In this document: piece by piece, positions 43,941 through 52,820 of the stretch
Position numbering within the stretch: position 1 is the stretch's first letter
Layout of the letters: the number at the start of each line of letters is the position of its first letter
Assembly (NCBI RefSeq): GCF_001552535.1
Contig: NZ_BCRJ01000008.1
Location: 1 to 64,000, forward strand
DNA: 64,000 bases
Source of the DNA: Nocardioides jensenii JCM 1364 = NBRC 14755
GTDB taxonomy: Bacteria > Actinomycetota > Actinomycetes > Propionibacteriales > Nocardioidaceae
Direction: 5' to 3'
The notes under the pieces: model-generated
Databases searched by the model: none
What the model was told of the DNA's origin: nothing
The model's input: the letters and a program-made list of their open reading frames with translations, nothing else
Made by a program: the position numbers and the translations under genes

Positions 43941-44330
43941 TCAGAGGTATCGGCAGACCAAACCGGGATCGCAGGTGGCAGGTGCGGGGTCGGCAGCGGC
44001 ATCGCGCAGGGCTACGACGGAGTCGTGCAGTGCGGTGAGTTGGGCAATCTGCTGCTCAATCTCACACAGGCGGGCGTCGAGAAGGTTCCGGACGTGCTCG
44101 CAGGGCGAACTACCGCTGTCACGAATGTCGAGGATCTGACGGATCTGGGCGAGGGTGAGACCTGCCGCTTGGCCGCGGTGGATGAAGTCGATCCGGTTTA
44201 CGGCGTCGGGCTCATAGTCCCGATATCCCGACGGTGTGCGGTCAGCCGGTGGGAGCAGGCCCTGCTTCTCATAGAACCGCAGCGTCTTGGCCCTTGTGCC
44301 CGCCCGTTGGGCGAGTTTCCCGATGCGCAT
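43941..44330 (-). CDS. merR: MerR-family metal-responsive regulator
   Basis: 129 residues. The winged HTH (MRIGKLAQRAGTRAKTLRFY) is followed by the dimer helix and metal-binding Cys: C77 (SPCEHV), C89, C120 and C126 (TCDPGLVC). The C77/C120/C126 spacing is close to the three-Cys site of mercury, lead or zinc sensors. It is divergent from merA and probably binds the dyad at 44365-44386. Mercury is the likely inducer given merA, but the exact metal cannot be read from sequence. Confidence 0.88.
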   Translation of the reverse strand: MRIGKLAQRAGTRAKTLRFYEKQGLLPPADRTPSGYRDYEPDAVNRIDFIHRGQAAGLTLAQIRQILDIRDSGSSPCEHVRNLLDARLCEIEQQIAQLTALHDSVVALRDAAADPAPATCDPGLVCRYL

Positions 44331-44361
44331 AACGGGCTCCGATCAATCGGCGAGGCCATGC

Positions 44362-44393
44362 TTGACCTTCCCCTGTACTGGAAGGTCCAGTAT
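44362..44393 (+). promoter_or_regulatory. MerR-type promoter/operator for merA
   Basis: The -35 element TTGACC (44362-44367) and a -10-like CAGTAT (44388-44393) are separated by 20 bp, longer than the usual 17 and typical for MerR-twisted promoters. The dyad ACCTTCC-N8-GGAAGGT (44365-44371 and 44380-44386) lies in the spacer. It is 40 bp ahead of merA. Confidence 0.8.
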
Positions 44394-44432
44394 GGCTGAG
44401 ACGGACACAACCAAGCGGTGACAGGACAAGCG

Positions 44433-45854
44433 ATGCATACAAAGTTCGACCTCGCAATCATCGGATCCGGCGGCGGCGCGTTCGCCGCCGCGATCCGCGC
44501 CACCACGTTGGGGAAGTCGGTGGTGATGATCGAACGCGGCACACTCGGCGGGACCTGCGTGAACACCGGCTGTGTTCCCTCGAAGGTCCTCATCGCCGCA
44601 GCCAATGCGCGCCACGTCGCAGAGGACGCCCCAGAGCGCTTCCCGGGGATCGCGACGAAGGCGGACCCTGTCGATATGGCCGCTCTGATCGGGGGGAAGC
44701 AGACGCTGATCGAATCCCTGCGCAGCGAGAAGTACGTCGACGTCGCCGACTCCTACGGCTGGCAGGTCCGGCGAGGAGACGCCGCGTTCGCAGGCACCCC
44801 TGATGCACCAGTCTTGGAGGTCACCAAGATCGACGGGAGCGTCGAGACCGTTGAGGCCGAGCACTATCTGCTCGCCACCGGTTCCCGGCCTTGGGCACCG
44901 CCGATCGACGGCCTAGACGAAACAGAGCACCTGACCTCGACCACGGCGATGGAACTGACCAAGGTCCCCGAGTCACTGCTCGTACTCGGCGGCGGCTATG
45001 TCGCCCTAGAGCAGGCACAACTGTTCGCCCGGCTGGGGACGAACGTCACCATGCTGGTGCGCTCCCGACTGGCATCGAAAGAAGAGCCAGACGTCTCCAA
45101 GGCGCTTGAGGAGGTGTTCGCCGACGAGGGTATCCGCGTTGTCCGCCACGCAGTACCGACGCGAGTCTCCCGCGAAATAGGCGGCAAGGTCGTCGTGAGC
45201 GCCGACGTCGCCAGCGGAACACGAGAGTTCCGCGCCGACCAGGTCCTGGTCGCCCTCGGCCGCCGCCCCGTCACCGACGGACTGAACCTCCTCGCCGTCG
45301 GAGTGAACCCTGGTGACACCGGGGAAGTCGTTGTCACGGATCAACTGCTGTCGTCCAACCCGCGGATCTGGGCAGCGGGCGATGTCACCGGGCACCCCGA
45401 GTTCGTCTACGTCGCCGCCCACCACGGCACCCTGGTCGCCGAGAACGCCCTCTCCCACACCGAGAGAGCCGTCGACTACGCGCGGTTACCGCGGGTGACC
45501 TTCACCAGCCCCGCCATCGGCGCGGTCGGCATGACCGAGAAAGACGTCATCGCCGCCGGTATTCCCTGCGACTGCCGTGTACTGCCCCTGCACCACGTGC
45601 CCCGCGCACTGGTGAACCGCGACACCCGCGGGTTCATCAAGATCGTCGCGAACGCCGACACACGCGAGATCCTTGGCCTGACCGCCGTCGCCAAGGACGC
45701 CGGCGAACTGGCCGCCGCCGGCGTCCACCTCCTGGGCAAGACCATCGCCGAGGTCGCCGACACATGGGCCCCCTACCTGACCATGGCCGAAGGCATCCGT
45801 ATCGCCGCCAAGGCCTTCACCACTGACCCCTCGCAACTGTCCTGCTGCGCATGA
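44433..45854 (+). CDS. merA: Mercuric(II) reductase
   Basis: A flavin disulfide oxidoreductase of 473 residues that reduces Hg(II) to volatile Hg(0) with NADPH. The FAD site DLAIIGSGGGAFAAAIRATT, redox-active GGTCVNTGCVPSK (C42/C47), NAD(P) site LLVLGGGYVALEQAQLFARL and the C-terminal vicinal Cys pair SCCA (471-472), which receives Hg from the partner subunit, are all present. The N-terminal metal-binding (HMA) domain of many MerA proteins is absent. No merT/merP or merB is seen. ATG 44433 has AGGAC ahead; GTG 44418 is less likely. Confidence 0.95.
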   Translation: MHTKFDLAIIGSGGGAFAAAIRATTLGKSVVMIERGTLGGTCVNTGCVPSKVLIAAANARHVAEDAPERFPGIATKADPVDMAALIGGKQTLIESLRSEKYVDVADSYGWQVRRGDAAFAGTPDAPVLEVTKIDGSVETVEAEHYLLATGSRPWAPPIDGLDETEHLTSTTAMELTKVPESLLVLGGGYVALEQAQLFARLGTNVTMLVRSRLASKEEPDVSKALEEVFADEGIRVVRHAVPTRVSREIGGKVVVSADVASGTREFRADQVLVALGRRPVTDGLNLLAVGVNPGDTGEVVVTDQLLSSNPRIWAAGDVTGHPEFVYVAAHHGTLVAENALSHTERAVDYARLPRVTFTSPAIGAVGMTEKDVIAAGIPCDCRVLPLHHVPRALVNRDTRGFIKIVANADTREILGLTAVAKDAGELAAAGVHLLGKTIAEVADTWAPYLTMAEGIRIAAKAFTTDPSQLSCCA

Positions 45855-46067
45855 GGGCTACACAAGAGCTCATCCAGAGCGGCGGCTACGGCGACGAGCC
45901 GTCATGCCTGATCGCTCGCTCAAGATCTACGTCGTAGCGACTACGCTGCGGCGTGCTGTACCTGCGACCGCTCGGCTGAATCGAACGAAACCCAAGTAGA
46001 TTGCGATTCCGGCCGTGGGGCAACGGGAGCACACCTGACTGAAGACACGTCAGGGAGGTGAGCCGGC

Positions 46068-47174
46068 ATGCGGCATCAAACACGCGAGTCCCAGCAGGCG
46101 CGGGAGGCAAAACTCGATGCGCTGCACACGAAGTTGACCGAGTCGGTCGGCGCGTTGGTCAGCGGTGAGGACTGGCGCCGTGCGTTGGAGTTCTCGGCAC
46201 GGTTCCGTTCCCGGTCGTTCAACAACGTCATGCTGATCTACATCCAGCACAACGAGGCCTTCCAGCTCGGGCGGGTTCCGGCGCCGACTCCGACGTACGT
46301 GGCGGGGTTCAAGCAGTGGCAGACACTCGGGCGCCAAGTGATGAAGGGCCAATCCGGGTACGGGATCCTTGCCCCAGTCACCGCCCGGTTCGCTTCCCGC
46401 ACCCCGAACAACAGCGAGTCGTGGCGCCGTCTGGGCCGCGGCGAACGCCCCCAGCCGGGTGAGGTCGCGCGAACGAAGATGGTCGGGTTGCGGCCCGCGT
46501 ATGTGTGGGACGTCTCCCAGACCGATGGCGATCCGTTACCCACACAGCCGGCGCCCACACTGTTGGCTGGCCATGCGCCAGCGGGACTGTGGGAAGGACT
46601 CGCAGCCCAGGTCGAAGCCCTCGGGTTCACGCTTCACCAGGTCCCCGATGCTGCGGCGATCGGAGGCGCAAACGGGCTCACCGACTTCTCCACCCGGCAA
46701 GTGTCAGTGCGTGCCGACATGGACGATGCTGCACGGGTCAAGACACTGGCCCACGAACTCGGTCACGTCATGCTCCACTCACCCGACACTCGCGGTGCTA
46801 CCGAAGGCACGGCTGTTGATGCTGCGCTTCACCGTGGCATTGCCGAGGTCGAGGCCGAATCAGTGGCCCTCATGATCGGCGCCGCCCACGGGCTCGACAC
46901 CACCTCCTACACGGTTCCGTACGTGTCGAGTTGGGCAAGCAGCGTCCCCGGCGCCGACCCCGTCGAAGTCGTGCAAGCCACTGCAGAGCGAGTCCGTACG
47001 ACCTCCCTTCGCGTGCTCGACCAACTCGACACCGCCCAAGTCGGCGACGGCGACCCTCCCGGACTCGTCCGGGAAACGGCGCAGCGCCAGGCACCCGCCA
47101 GGCAGGCTCCGGCTCGCGGCGTAGATGTACCCGAACCACGTCCGGTCGTCGTGCAACAGGTGGTTGAGATATGA
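46068..47174 (+). CDS. ArdC-like antirestriction protein with metallopeptidase domain
   Basis: 368 residues. Residues about 5-130 match the ArdC N-terminal ssDNA-binding domain (FRSRSFNNVMLIYIQHNEAF; GFKQWQTLGRQVMKGQSGYG). Residues about 190-300 carry a zincin with KTLAHELGHVMLHSP (HExxH) and a downstream AEVEAESVALMIGAAHGLD. ArdC proteins protect incoming single-stranded DNA from host restriction. Strong GGGAGGTG site ahead of the ATG. It leads the next transfer operon after the mercury cassette. Confidence 0.85.
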   Translation: MRHQTRESQQAREAKLDALHTKLTESVGALVSGEDWRRALEFSARFRSRSFNNVMLIYIQHNEAFQLGRVPAPTPTYVAGFKQWQTLGRQVMKGQSGYGILAPVTARFASRTPNNSESWRRLGRGERPQPGEVARTKMVGLRPAYVWDVSQTDGDPLPTQPAPTLLAGHAPAGLWEGLAAQVEALGFTLHQVPDAAAIGGANGLTDFSTRQVSVRADMDDAARVKTLAHELGHVMLHSPDTRGATEGTAVDAALHRGIAEVEAESVALMIGAAHGLDTTSYTVPYVSSWASSVPGADPVEVVQATAERVRTTSLRVLDQLDTAQVGDGDPPGLVRETAQRQAPARQAPARGVDVPEPRPVVVQQVVEI

Positions 47175-47776
47175 GCCTGCTCAACCCCGCTACCGCGTAC
47201 CGGCGATCCACCAGCAGGCCGTGGATCCCCGTCGTCCTGCCATTGGTCCGCATCGACGTAGACAAGGACGGCCTGCTCGACGTCACGGTCGACGAGCTTC
47301 CGTTCCCCAGCCAGGACACCGGCGGAGAGTGTCAGATATCTCGTGCTGGACTCCGGCAGCTGCTCGACCAGATCGCAACCGAGCACGACTCGGCCCTGCG
47401 GGTCGAGATCCACGAACCTGACGGCAAGGTGTTCACCGACTTCCACACCCCCAAAACAGCACCCATCGACCGATCACACGGTCCTGCCGTCCCACCGTCT
47501 ACCCACGCGCAGGACGTCACGGCTCGACGTACGACGTTGTCGGCCCAGCTCGGGTCAGGCGAGGTGACTGGTACCGGATTCGCAGACGGCGAGGAGATCA
47601 CGATCGCGGTCGTGATCTACCGCAGCGCAGCCGAGGCCGACGGGAGCATTGAGCTGCGCCTCCCCGTGGCGCTTCTCGAACGACACAGCGCTGACATGGT
47701 GCTGCTCGGCGCCACCTCCGGAGCCGTCAGCGCCACTCCACCCAAAGCATCTGAGTCGGTTCGTGAGGCGTCGTGA
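47171..47776 (+). CDS. Hypothetical protein of the coupling-protein operon
   Basis: 201 residues, soluble, beta-rich, e.g. LPLVRIDVDKDGLLDVTVDE and GEEITIAVVIYRSAAEADGS. No recognised domain. It overlaps the ArdC-like gene upstream and the virD4 GTG downstream (GTGA), so it belongs to the same translation-coupled operon. Confidence 0.62.
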   Translation: MSLLNPATAYRRSTSRPWIPVVLPLVRIDVDKDGLLDVTVDELPFPSQDTGGECQISRAGLRQLLDQIATEHDSALRVEIHEPDGKVFTDFHTPKTAPIDRSHGPAVPPSTHAQDVTARRTTLSAQLGSGEVTGTGFADGEEITIAVVIYRSAAEADGSIELRLPVALLERHSADMVLLGATSGAVSATPPKASESVREAS

Positions 47777-49533
47777 ACGGCGGCGCGCGACCAGTAGACG
47801 ACACCCTGGTCAACCTTGCGCTCATCGCGATCGCAGGACTCGGCGCGGTGGCCGCGGTCCTGCGGCTCGCCGGCACCGTGACTGCAGGGGTGATCGGGGC
47901 TGAACAACCCGATGCTGGCTGGACGTCAGGATTCCGAGTCCTTGCCAACCCAGGCGATCCCGGCCGAGCGCTCGGAGCCGAGATCTCCGTGTGGGCCTTC
48001 TGGTCCGTCCTCGTCCTCATGCTCGCCATCGGCTCGACGTGCGCCGTCATGGTGTGGCGCCGCATCGCGGCCCTTCGACACACGTCGCAGCATGACCCAC
48101 GCCGGCTGATCGGGACCGCTACCCGCCACGACGTCGTGAGCACGGCATCGAAGAAGGCCCTCCTACGACGCAGTTCGACGCTGCGACCGAGCCTCGACCA
48201 CGCAGACGCCGGCGACGTCGGCTATCTGGTCGGGCGATCTCGAGGCATGGAGATTTGGGCCTCCGTCGAAGACTCGATCCTGGTACTCGGCCCGCCCCGT
48301 TCCGGCAAGGGCCTGCACGTGGTCATCAACGCCATTCTCGATGCACCCGGCGCAGTCGTGACCACCGCAACCCGACCCGACAACATCGCCGCCACCATCA
48401 CCGCCCGCCAAGAACGCGGACCCGTGGCCGTGTTCGACCCCCAACGTCTGGCCGAAGGACTCCCCGCCGGGCTGCGCTGGTCGCCAGTCCGAGGATGTGA
48501 GGACCCGTTGACGGCGATGATCCGCGCCACCGGCCTCGCCTCAGCCACTGGGCTATCCGCCGGTGGCGTCGAGTCCGGTGGCTTCTGGGAAGGCAAGACG
48601 CGAACCGCACTCCAAGCTCTGCTGCACGCCGCAGCCCTCGATCACCGAAGCCCGACCGAACTGTTCGCCTGGACCCTGTCACCTTCCTCCGCGGCCGACG
48701 CGGTGGCGATCTTGGCCTCTCACTCCGGTGCTGCAACCGGGTGGGGAGATTCGTTGGACTCGATGATCCACGCCGACGCCCGTACCCGCGACTCCATCTG
48801 GATGGGCGTCTCCCTTGCCTTGTCCTGCCTTGCGGATCCTCGTGTGCTCGACGCCGTCACACCTCGGGCCGGCGAGCACTTCGACCCAACCGAGTTCCTT
48901 ACTGGCAACGGCACCCTCTACCTGCTGGCCACCGGAGCGGGAGCTGGTGCCTCGTGGTCACTGGTCGCCGCGTTCATCGAAGACCTCGTCGAGACCGCAC
49001 GCCGCCTCGCAGCCCAATCACCTGGCGCGCGCCTCGACCCACCGTTGCTGTTGGCGCTCGATGAGATCGGCAACCTCTCCCCACTCCCCTCGCTGCCGGT
49101 ACTCATGGCCGAGGGCGGTGGCACCGGCATCACCACGATGCCCGTCCTCCAGTCCCTGTCTCAGGTACGGGACAAGTGGGGCGATCACGCCGCCGGCGCG
49201 ATCTGGGACGCCTCCATCGTCAAGATCATCCTCGGCGGCACATCCTCAGCGCGCGACCTGCAGGACCTCTCCGCACTCATCGGCGAACGCGACGAGAAGA
49301 CCGACACCATCTCCGTGGGCGACTACGGATCCCGGTCCCTCCAACGCTCCACCAGGCGCGTCTCGGTCATGCCACCCGAGACCATCCGCACCTTGCCGTT
49401 CGGCGCTGCTCTCCTTCTGCTGCGCAGCTCGCCACCGCTGGTCACGGATCTGCGGCCGTGGACTGCCCGGAAGGATGCTGCCCAGCTACGCATAGATCGG
49501 TCTGCCATCGAGTCAGCCCTGCGGCGACGCTGA
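47773..49533 (+). CDS. VirD4/TraG-like type IV coupling protein
   Basis: 586 residues. Two membrane segments (near 12-45 and 72-95) precede the ATPase: Walker A SILVLGPPRSGKGLHVVINA near residue 170, Walker B PPLLLALDEIGNLSPLPSLP near residue 425, and GGTGITTMPVLQSLSQVRDK. Coupling proteins bring the relaxase-DNA complex to the secretion channel. GTG 47773. Partner of TraA (16613-20146) and VirB4. Confidence 0.92.
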   Translation: MNGGARPVDDTLVNLALIAIAGLGAVAAVLRLAGTVTAGVIGAEQPDAGWTSGFRVLANPGDPGRALGAEISVWAFWSVLVLMLAIGSTCAVMVWRRIAALRHTSQHDPRRLIGTATRHDVVSTASKKALLRRSSTLRPSLDHADAGDVGYLVGRSRGMEIWASVEDSILVLGPPRSGKGLHVVINAILDAPGAVVTTATRPDNIAATITARQERGPVAVFDPQRLAEGLPAGLRWSPVRGCEDPLTAMIRATGLASATGLSAGGVESGGFWEGKTRTALQALLHAAALDHRSPTELFAWTLSPSSAADAVAILASHSGAATGWGDSLDSMIHADARTRDSIWMGVSLALSCLADPRVLDAVTPRAGEHFDPTEFLTGNGTLYLLATGAGAGASWSLVAAFIEDLVETARRLAAQSPGARLDPPLLLALDEIGNLSPLPSLPVLMAEGGGTGITTMPVLQSLSQVRDKWGDHAAGAIWDASIVKIILGGTSSARDLQDLSALIGERDEKTDTISVGDYGSRSLQRSTRRVSVMPPETIRTLPFGAALLLLRSSPPLVTDLRPWTARKDAAQLRIDRSAIESALRRR

Positions 49534-49646
49534 GCCGACGTATGTCCCCCTCGCTGTCAAGTCGTCAATCCCGGGGGGGGATGGTGTGCACCTGACTTCT
49601 GAGAGCGATTGCCAGTCATGGCGTCGCGCGAGGTCAGGAGTCGACA

Positions 49647-50087
49647 ATGACCATCCCAACGCAGATGAGCCTGCATGGCTTCATCGCCGCTGCACCCGAG
49701 CTGACGTACGGCAAGAGCGACGTGGCCAGATTCCGCGCACGAGTCGGGATCGAGCAGTGGCGCAAAGAAGCAGACGGTGCGTTCACCAAACTCGACCCGC
49801 TGTTCTGCGACATGGTGCTTTTCAAGTCCTCCGCCGAACGGGCCTACGCCCGGTTCCGCGTCGGGGACCAGTTCGTCGCCTCTGGCTACGTCCACGAGTA
49901 TGAGTTCGAGCGCGACGGCACCACCGTGCAGCGTGAAGAGTTCGTCGCTCGCCGGATCGGGCACGACGCCGCCCGCACCCGCTACAACGTTGACCGCCCG
50001 ACGCCGTCGGCCGAACGGGACGCTGGCCCCGAGGCCGGTCGTGAATCTGACCGTACGGTCGAGCCGCCTGCTGCGATCGGGCTCTGA
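49647..50087 (+). CDS. ssb: Single-stranded DNA-binding protein (OB fold)
   Basis: 146 residues with the SSB-type OB fold in the N-terminal 110 (MTIPTQMSLHGFIAAAPELT; AERAYARFRVGDQFVASGYV). It lacks the common DDxPF C-terminal tip, ending PPAAIGL, so it may not bind host partners as chromosomal SSB does. Likely protects ssDNA on transfer. CAGGAG precedes the ATG. Confidence 0.75.
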   Translation: MTIPTQMSLHGFIAAAPELTYGKSDVARFRARVGIEQWRKEADGAFTKLDPLFCDMVLFKSSAERAYARFRVGDQFVASGYVHEYEFERDGTTVQREEFVARRIGHDAARTRYNVDRPTPSAERDAGPEAGRESDRTVEPPAAIGL

Positions 50088-50090
50088 GCC

Positions 50091-50723
50091 ATGGCATCCA
50101 AGTCCTCCGACGCGGATGGCGTTCAGCCCTCGTTGCTCGATGACGAACGTCATCCGGTGTTCGACACGTGGGAGAACCTCGACACGCTCGACCCACCTGC
50201 GGCCTCATCTGATGAGTCCGGGTGGTCGGAGTCTTTCGAGTCGTCTTCGTTGGCGGAACCGTTAGGGCCGATCAACTGGAACACCCTCGGTGCCGACGAG
50301 GCCGAAGCCGAGTGGCTCGATCTCAACGCTTGGGTGAACTGGCTTCGAGGCACCTACGGGCTGGCACCGACCGTGGTTCCTCCGATGTGGCACCGTCACG
50401 ACGAACTCGTCTGGGAACTCTCCGCACTTCACCTGCATTGGCTGAATTCCTACGGACCCGACGCCTCCCCGTCGTCGCCGTTGGGCTGGCACCGAGACTT
50501 CGCCGATGCCCGCATTCGGCTCCGCGACTGGGTCTCAGCCTGCGGCACCCGCCTCGACCGGGACCGCCCCACCCGACAGACGACGTGGCCTGGCGAACCC
50601 TCACTTGAGGCCGGTCACGAAGCAGAGGTGTGTGACCGGGACGCCGACTTCGTCCAGTTCGTCATGGAAGACGTCACCGCACGCCGCCAAGTTGAGGACC
50701 AAGTCGCGCAACGCGCGTCCTGA
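50091..50723 (+). CDS. DUF4913-like protein
   Basis: 210 residues. An acidic disordered N-terminus is followed by a domain with LNAWVNWLRGTYGLAPTVVP and WHRHDELVWELSALHLHWLN, the Trp-rich DUF4913 pattern seen in actinobacterial mobile elements. Function unknown. It begins 3 bp after ssb. Confidence 0.72.
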   Translation: MASKSSDADGVQPSLLDDERHPVFDTWENLDTLDPPAASSDESGWSESFESSSLAEPLGPINWNTLGADEAEAEWLDLNAWVNWLRGTYGLAPTVVPPMWHRHDELVWELSALHLHWLNSYGPDASPSSPLGWHRDFADARIRLRDWVSACGTRLDRDRPTRQTTWPGEPSLEAGHEAEVCDRDADFVQFVMEDVTARRQVEDQVAQRAS

Positions 50724-50842
50724 CCGTGCCTGTGGACGAAGGCCGACTCGTCCACAGGCACCCCGGTTCACCCGACAGCTGCGGGCCCAGGTGGCGGACG
50801 GTGACTGCCAAAGCACTTCACTCGATTGAAGGGAAGATCATC

Positions 50843-51163
50843 ATGCTCCTTGCCCACGCGGTCACCCTGGCCGAAGCCCGCTCCTACATCGCAGCCCTGG
50901 CCGACGAGGCGGCAACGTTCGACGGCGCGGTCGAATACGAGCACGCATTGCTTTACCTCGACCTCATCCACGGCGACGACATCCCCGCGCTCGATGCGGC
51001 CGGCTTCACCGACGACCGCGCGATCTTGCACGCGATCGCCGTCAGCGCGGTCAAGGAACTCGCCGACCATGGCGTCGACAAACTCCAAGTCGAGCTGCTG
51101 CTCGACATGCTCGACGTGGCACGGGACCGCGACGACCCGTGCGCGGACATCAGTGAGTTCTGA
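50843..51163 (+). CDS. Hypothetical protein, small and acidic
   Basis: 106 residues, helical, starting MLLAHAVTLAEARSYIAALA; acidic overall. Start 50843 has AAGGGAAG upstream; a longer frame from 50726 has no ribosome site. Stop overlaps the next start (TGATG). No recognised domain. Anti-restriction-like acidity is noted but not conclusive. Confidence 0.6.
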   Translation: MLLAHAVTLAEARSYIAALADEAATFDGAVEYEHALLYLDLIHGDDIPALDAAGFTDDRAILHAIAVSAVKELADHGVDKLQVELLLDMLDVARDRDDPCADISEF

Positions 51164-52449
51164 TGTACGGCGACAACACCGCCCAACTGCGGGAAGCACT
51201 CGGCACACTCATGCAAATCACCCGCAACGGTTCTGACGTCGACGACCTGCCTGCAGATGCTGTCGAGCTGGTCGGATCCTTCCGGCACAGCATCACCGTG
51301 TGGTGCCAGCAGGCCGTACGAGCATCGAACCCCAACGCCGAACTCGGCGGGACGACACCGCGCACTCGCGGGCCGGCAGAGGAACTGCGGTACAGGCTCG
51401 CCGCGGCACGCTCCGCCTATGCCGCTCCGCTCCCGACCGTGGACCAACTGGCCACACCGTATCCGAACTACCTCGTCGACCTCTGGCGACAAGCAGCCAA
51501 AGGCGCCGCCCTGGGAGAACACGACTTCGCTGCCGGACTGAGCTACGGCCACCTGACCGACGCCCAAGCCATGACCGTCCTCAAGGACGCCTCCGAGATC
51601 ACCCGTGCCCTCACCGGGCTCGACCGCCGCTACACCGATGCCGTTCCCGACTGGGAACCGATCGACGAAGCGGACCTGCTCGGCCGAGCAGCCGTCGTCT
51701 GCGCCGCCCACGCGGGATACAGCGAACCTGACTACGCCGTCGACCGCAGCGGCTGGCGTCCACCCGTGCGGCTGGCTGACGGGCCCACTCTTCCCGGCCT
51801 GGGCGGGGTACTCCAAGCAGAGAACAACCTCCTCGTACGGCTCAGCTACCCACCCGACGCGTACAGCCTGCGACTGATCCTGGACTCCCAACGCATCGTC
51901 TCCCACCACGCCGCCAACCTCGCCCCGGCCGGGAGCGGCCATCGCGACGTCGCCGCGATGTGGGCCGAACGGGCCGAGACCTACTCGCTGCTGGTCGACC
52001 AGACCCGCAACCTCCGCGGCCTCGTTGGCCACGGAGTGGCCGCCGCGCAAGGTGCCCTCGCCGCATCGCGGATTCGTGGCATCGATCCCAACACCCCCGT
52101 CGAAGCGCGGGCACTGCGGCACCTCGACGCGTTGTTCACTCACATCGACCGTCGCGTCGCCGAGACCATCGCGGCAGGCGCCGACGACCGCAGCTACCTG
52201 ATGCGCGTCGGCATCCCTCGCGTTGACCTGTCAGCCGGTGGCGCGGTTAGGCAACAGCGATCCCGCCACATTCCTCTCGACGTACCTCCAGGTGCCCCGG
52301 TGTTGGCCACGGCCAAGACCCGTCTGACGCCCAAACCTGATGAGCCGCGCGTTCCGGTTGGTTCAGCACGCTCACGCGCGTCCTTCACCAAGAGCGTCGA
52401 GACGGGCCAACGCCAGGGGCCGCAACCGCGCTCAGAGTTGTCGCTCTGA
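51163..52449 (+). CDS. Hypothetical protein of the conjugative element
   Basis: 428 residues, soluble and helical, with a basic, Pro-rich C-terminus. Seen: LGTLMQITRNGSDVDDLPAD, LVDLWRQAAKGAALGEHDFA and SLLVDQTRNLRGLVGHGVAA. I recognise no family. It is the last gene of the rightward transfer operon and converges with the toxin-antitoxin/integrase block. Confidence 0.65.
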   Translation: MYGDNTAQLREALGTLMQITRNGSDVDDLPADAVELVGSFRHSITVWCQQAVRASNPNAELGGTTPRTRGPAEELRYRLAAARSAYAAPLPTVDQLATPYPNYLVDLWRQAAKGAALGEHDFAAGLSYGHLTDAQAMTVLKDASEITRALTGLDRRYTDAVPDWEPIDEADLLGRAAVVCAAHAGYSEPDYAVDRSGWRPPVRLADGPTLPGLGGVLQAENNLLVRLSYPPDAYSLRLILDSQRIVSHHAANLAPAGSGHRDVAAMWAERAETYSLLVDQTRNLRGLVGHGVAAAQGALAASRIRGIDPNTPVEARALRHLDALFTHIDRRVAETIAAGADDRSYLMRVGIPRVDLSAGGAVRQQRSRHIPLDVPPGAPVLATAKTRLTPKPDEPRVPVGSARSRASFTKSVETGQRQGPQPRSELSL

Positions 52450-52461
52450 GCGCGGCGAGGG

Positions 52462-52767
52462 TCAGGCGATCTGGTAGGTCTCATCCCCCACGGTGACCTC
52501 CACCTTGAGGCTGCCGCCGAGTGCGTCGGCGTAGCGGCGCAGGGTGTCGACCTTGGTGAAGTCGACCTGGCCACGCTCGATCTCCGAGACTCGTTTCTGG
52601 CTGACCGAGAGCGTCTCAGCGACGTCAGTCTGAGTGAGGGCCATCATCTCGCGTAGCTCACGGAGCTTGTAGGCGCGGACCTCGGCGAGCATCCGCTTCA
52701 TGTGGGCTTCCTGCACCTCTGGGTTGCCCGGCCGCTCTGCGAGCAGGTCCTCCAACGTCTTGCCCAT
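52462..52767 (-). CDS. higA: HigA-like XRE antitoxin
   Basis: 101 residues. The HTH (LREMMALTQTDVAETLSVSQ, then KRVSEIERGQ) is flanked by an N-terminal helix (EVQEAHMKRMLAEVRAYKLR) and a C-terminal strand region. This form pairs with HigB/Gp49-type toxins. The ATG would lie 1 bp after the natural end of the toxin if the frameshift in that gene were absent. Confidence 0.85.
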   Translation of the reverse strand: MGKTLEDLLAERPGNPEVQEAHMKRMLAEVRAYKLRELREMMALTQTDVAETLSVSQKRVSEIERGQVDFTKVDTLRRYADALGGSLKVEVTVGDETYQIA

Positions 52768-52820
52768 CTCAGTTCCCGCCCTTCTGCTTCTTCACTCGCG
52801 CCAGGTGCGCGTCGTACCGG

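Noticed and set aside
46037..46055. CTGAC-N9-GTCAG hairpin before the ArdC-like gene
   Set aside because: Stem of only five bases; likely chance.
49573..49580. Run of eight G ahead of the ssb gene
   Set aside because: Homopolymer in an intergenic stretch; no repeat partner or promoter role could be seen.
50953..52143. 396-codon minus-strand open frame opposite 51163-52449
   Set aside because: Gly/Val-rich shadow; the plus-strand gene has a coupled start (TGATG) and plausible protein.
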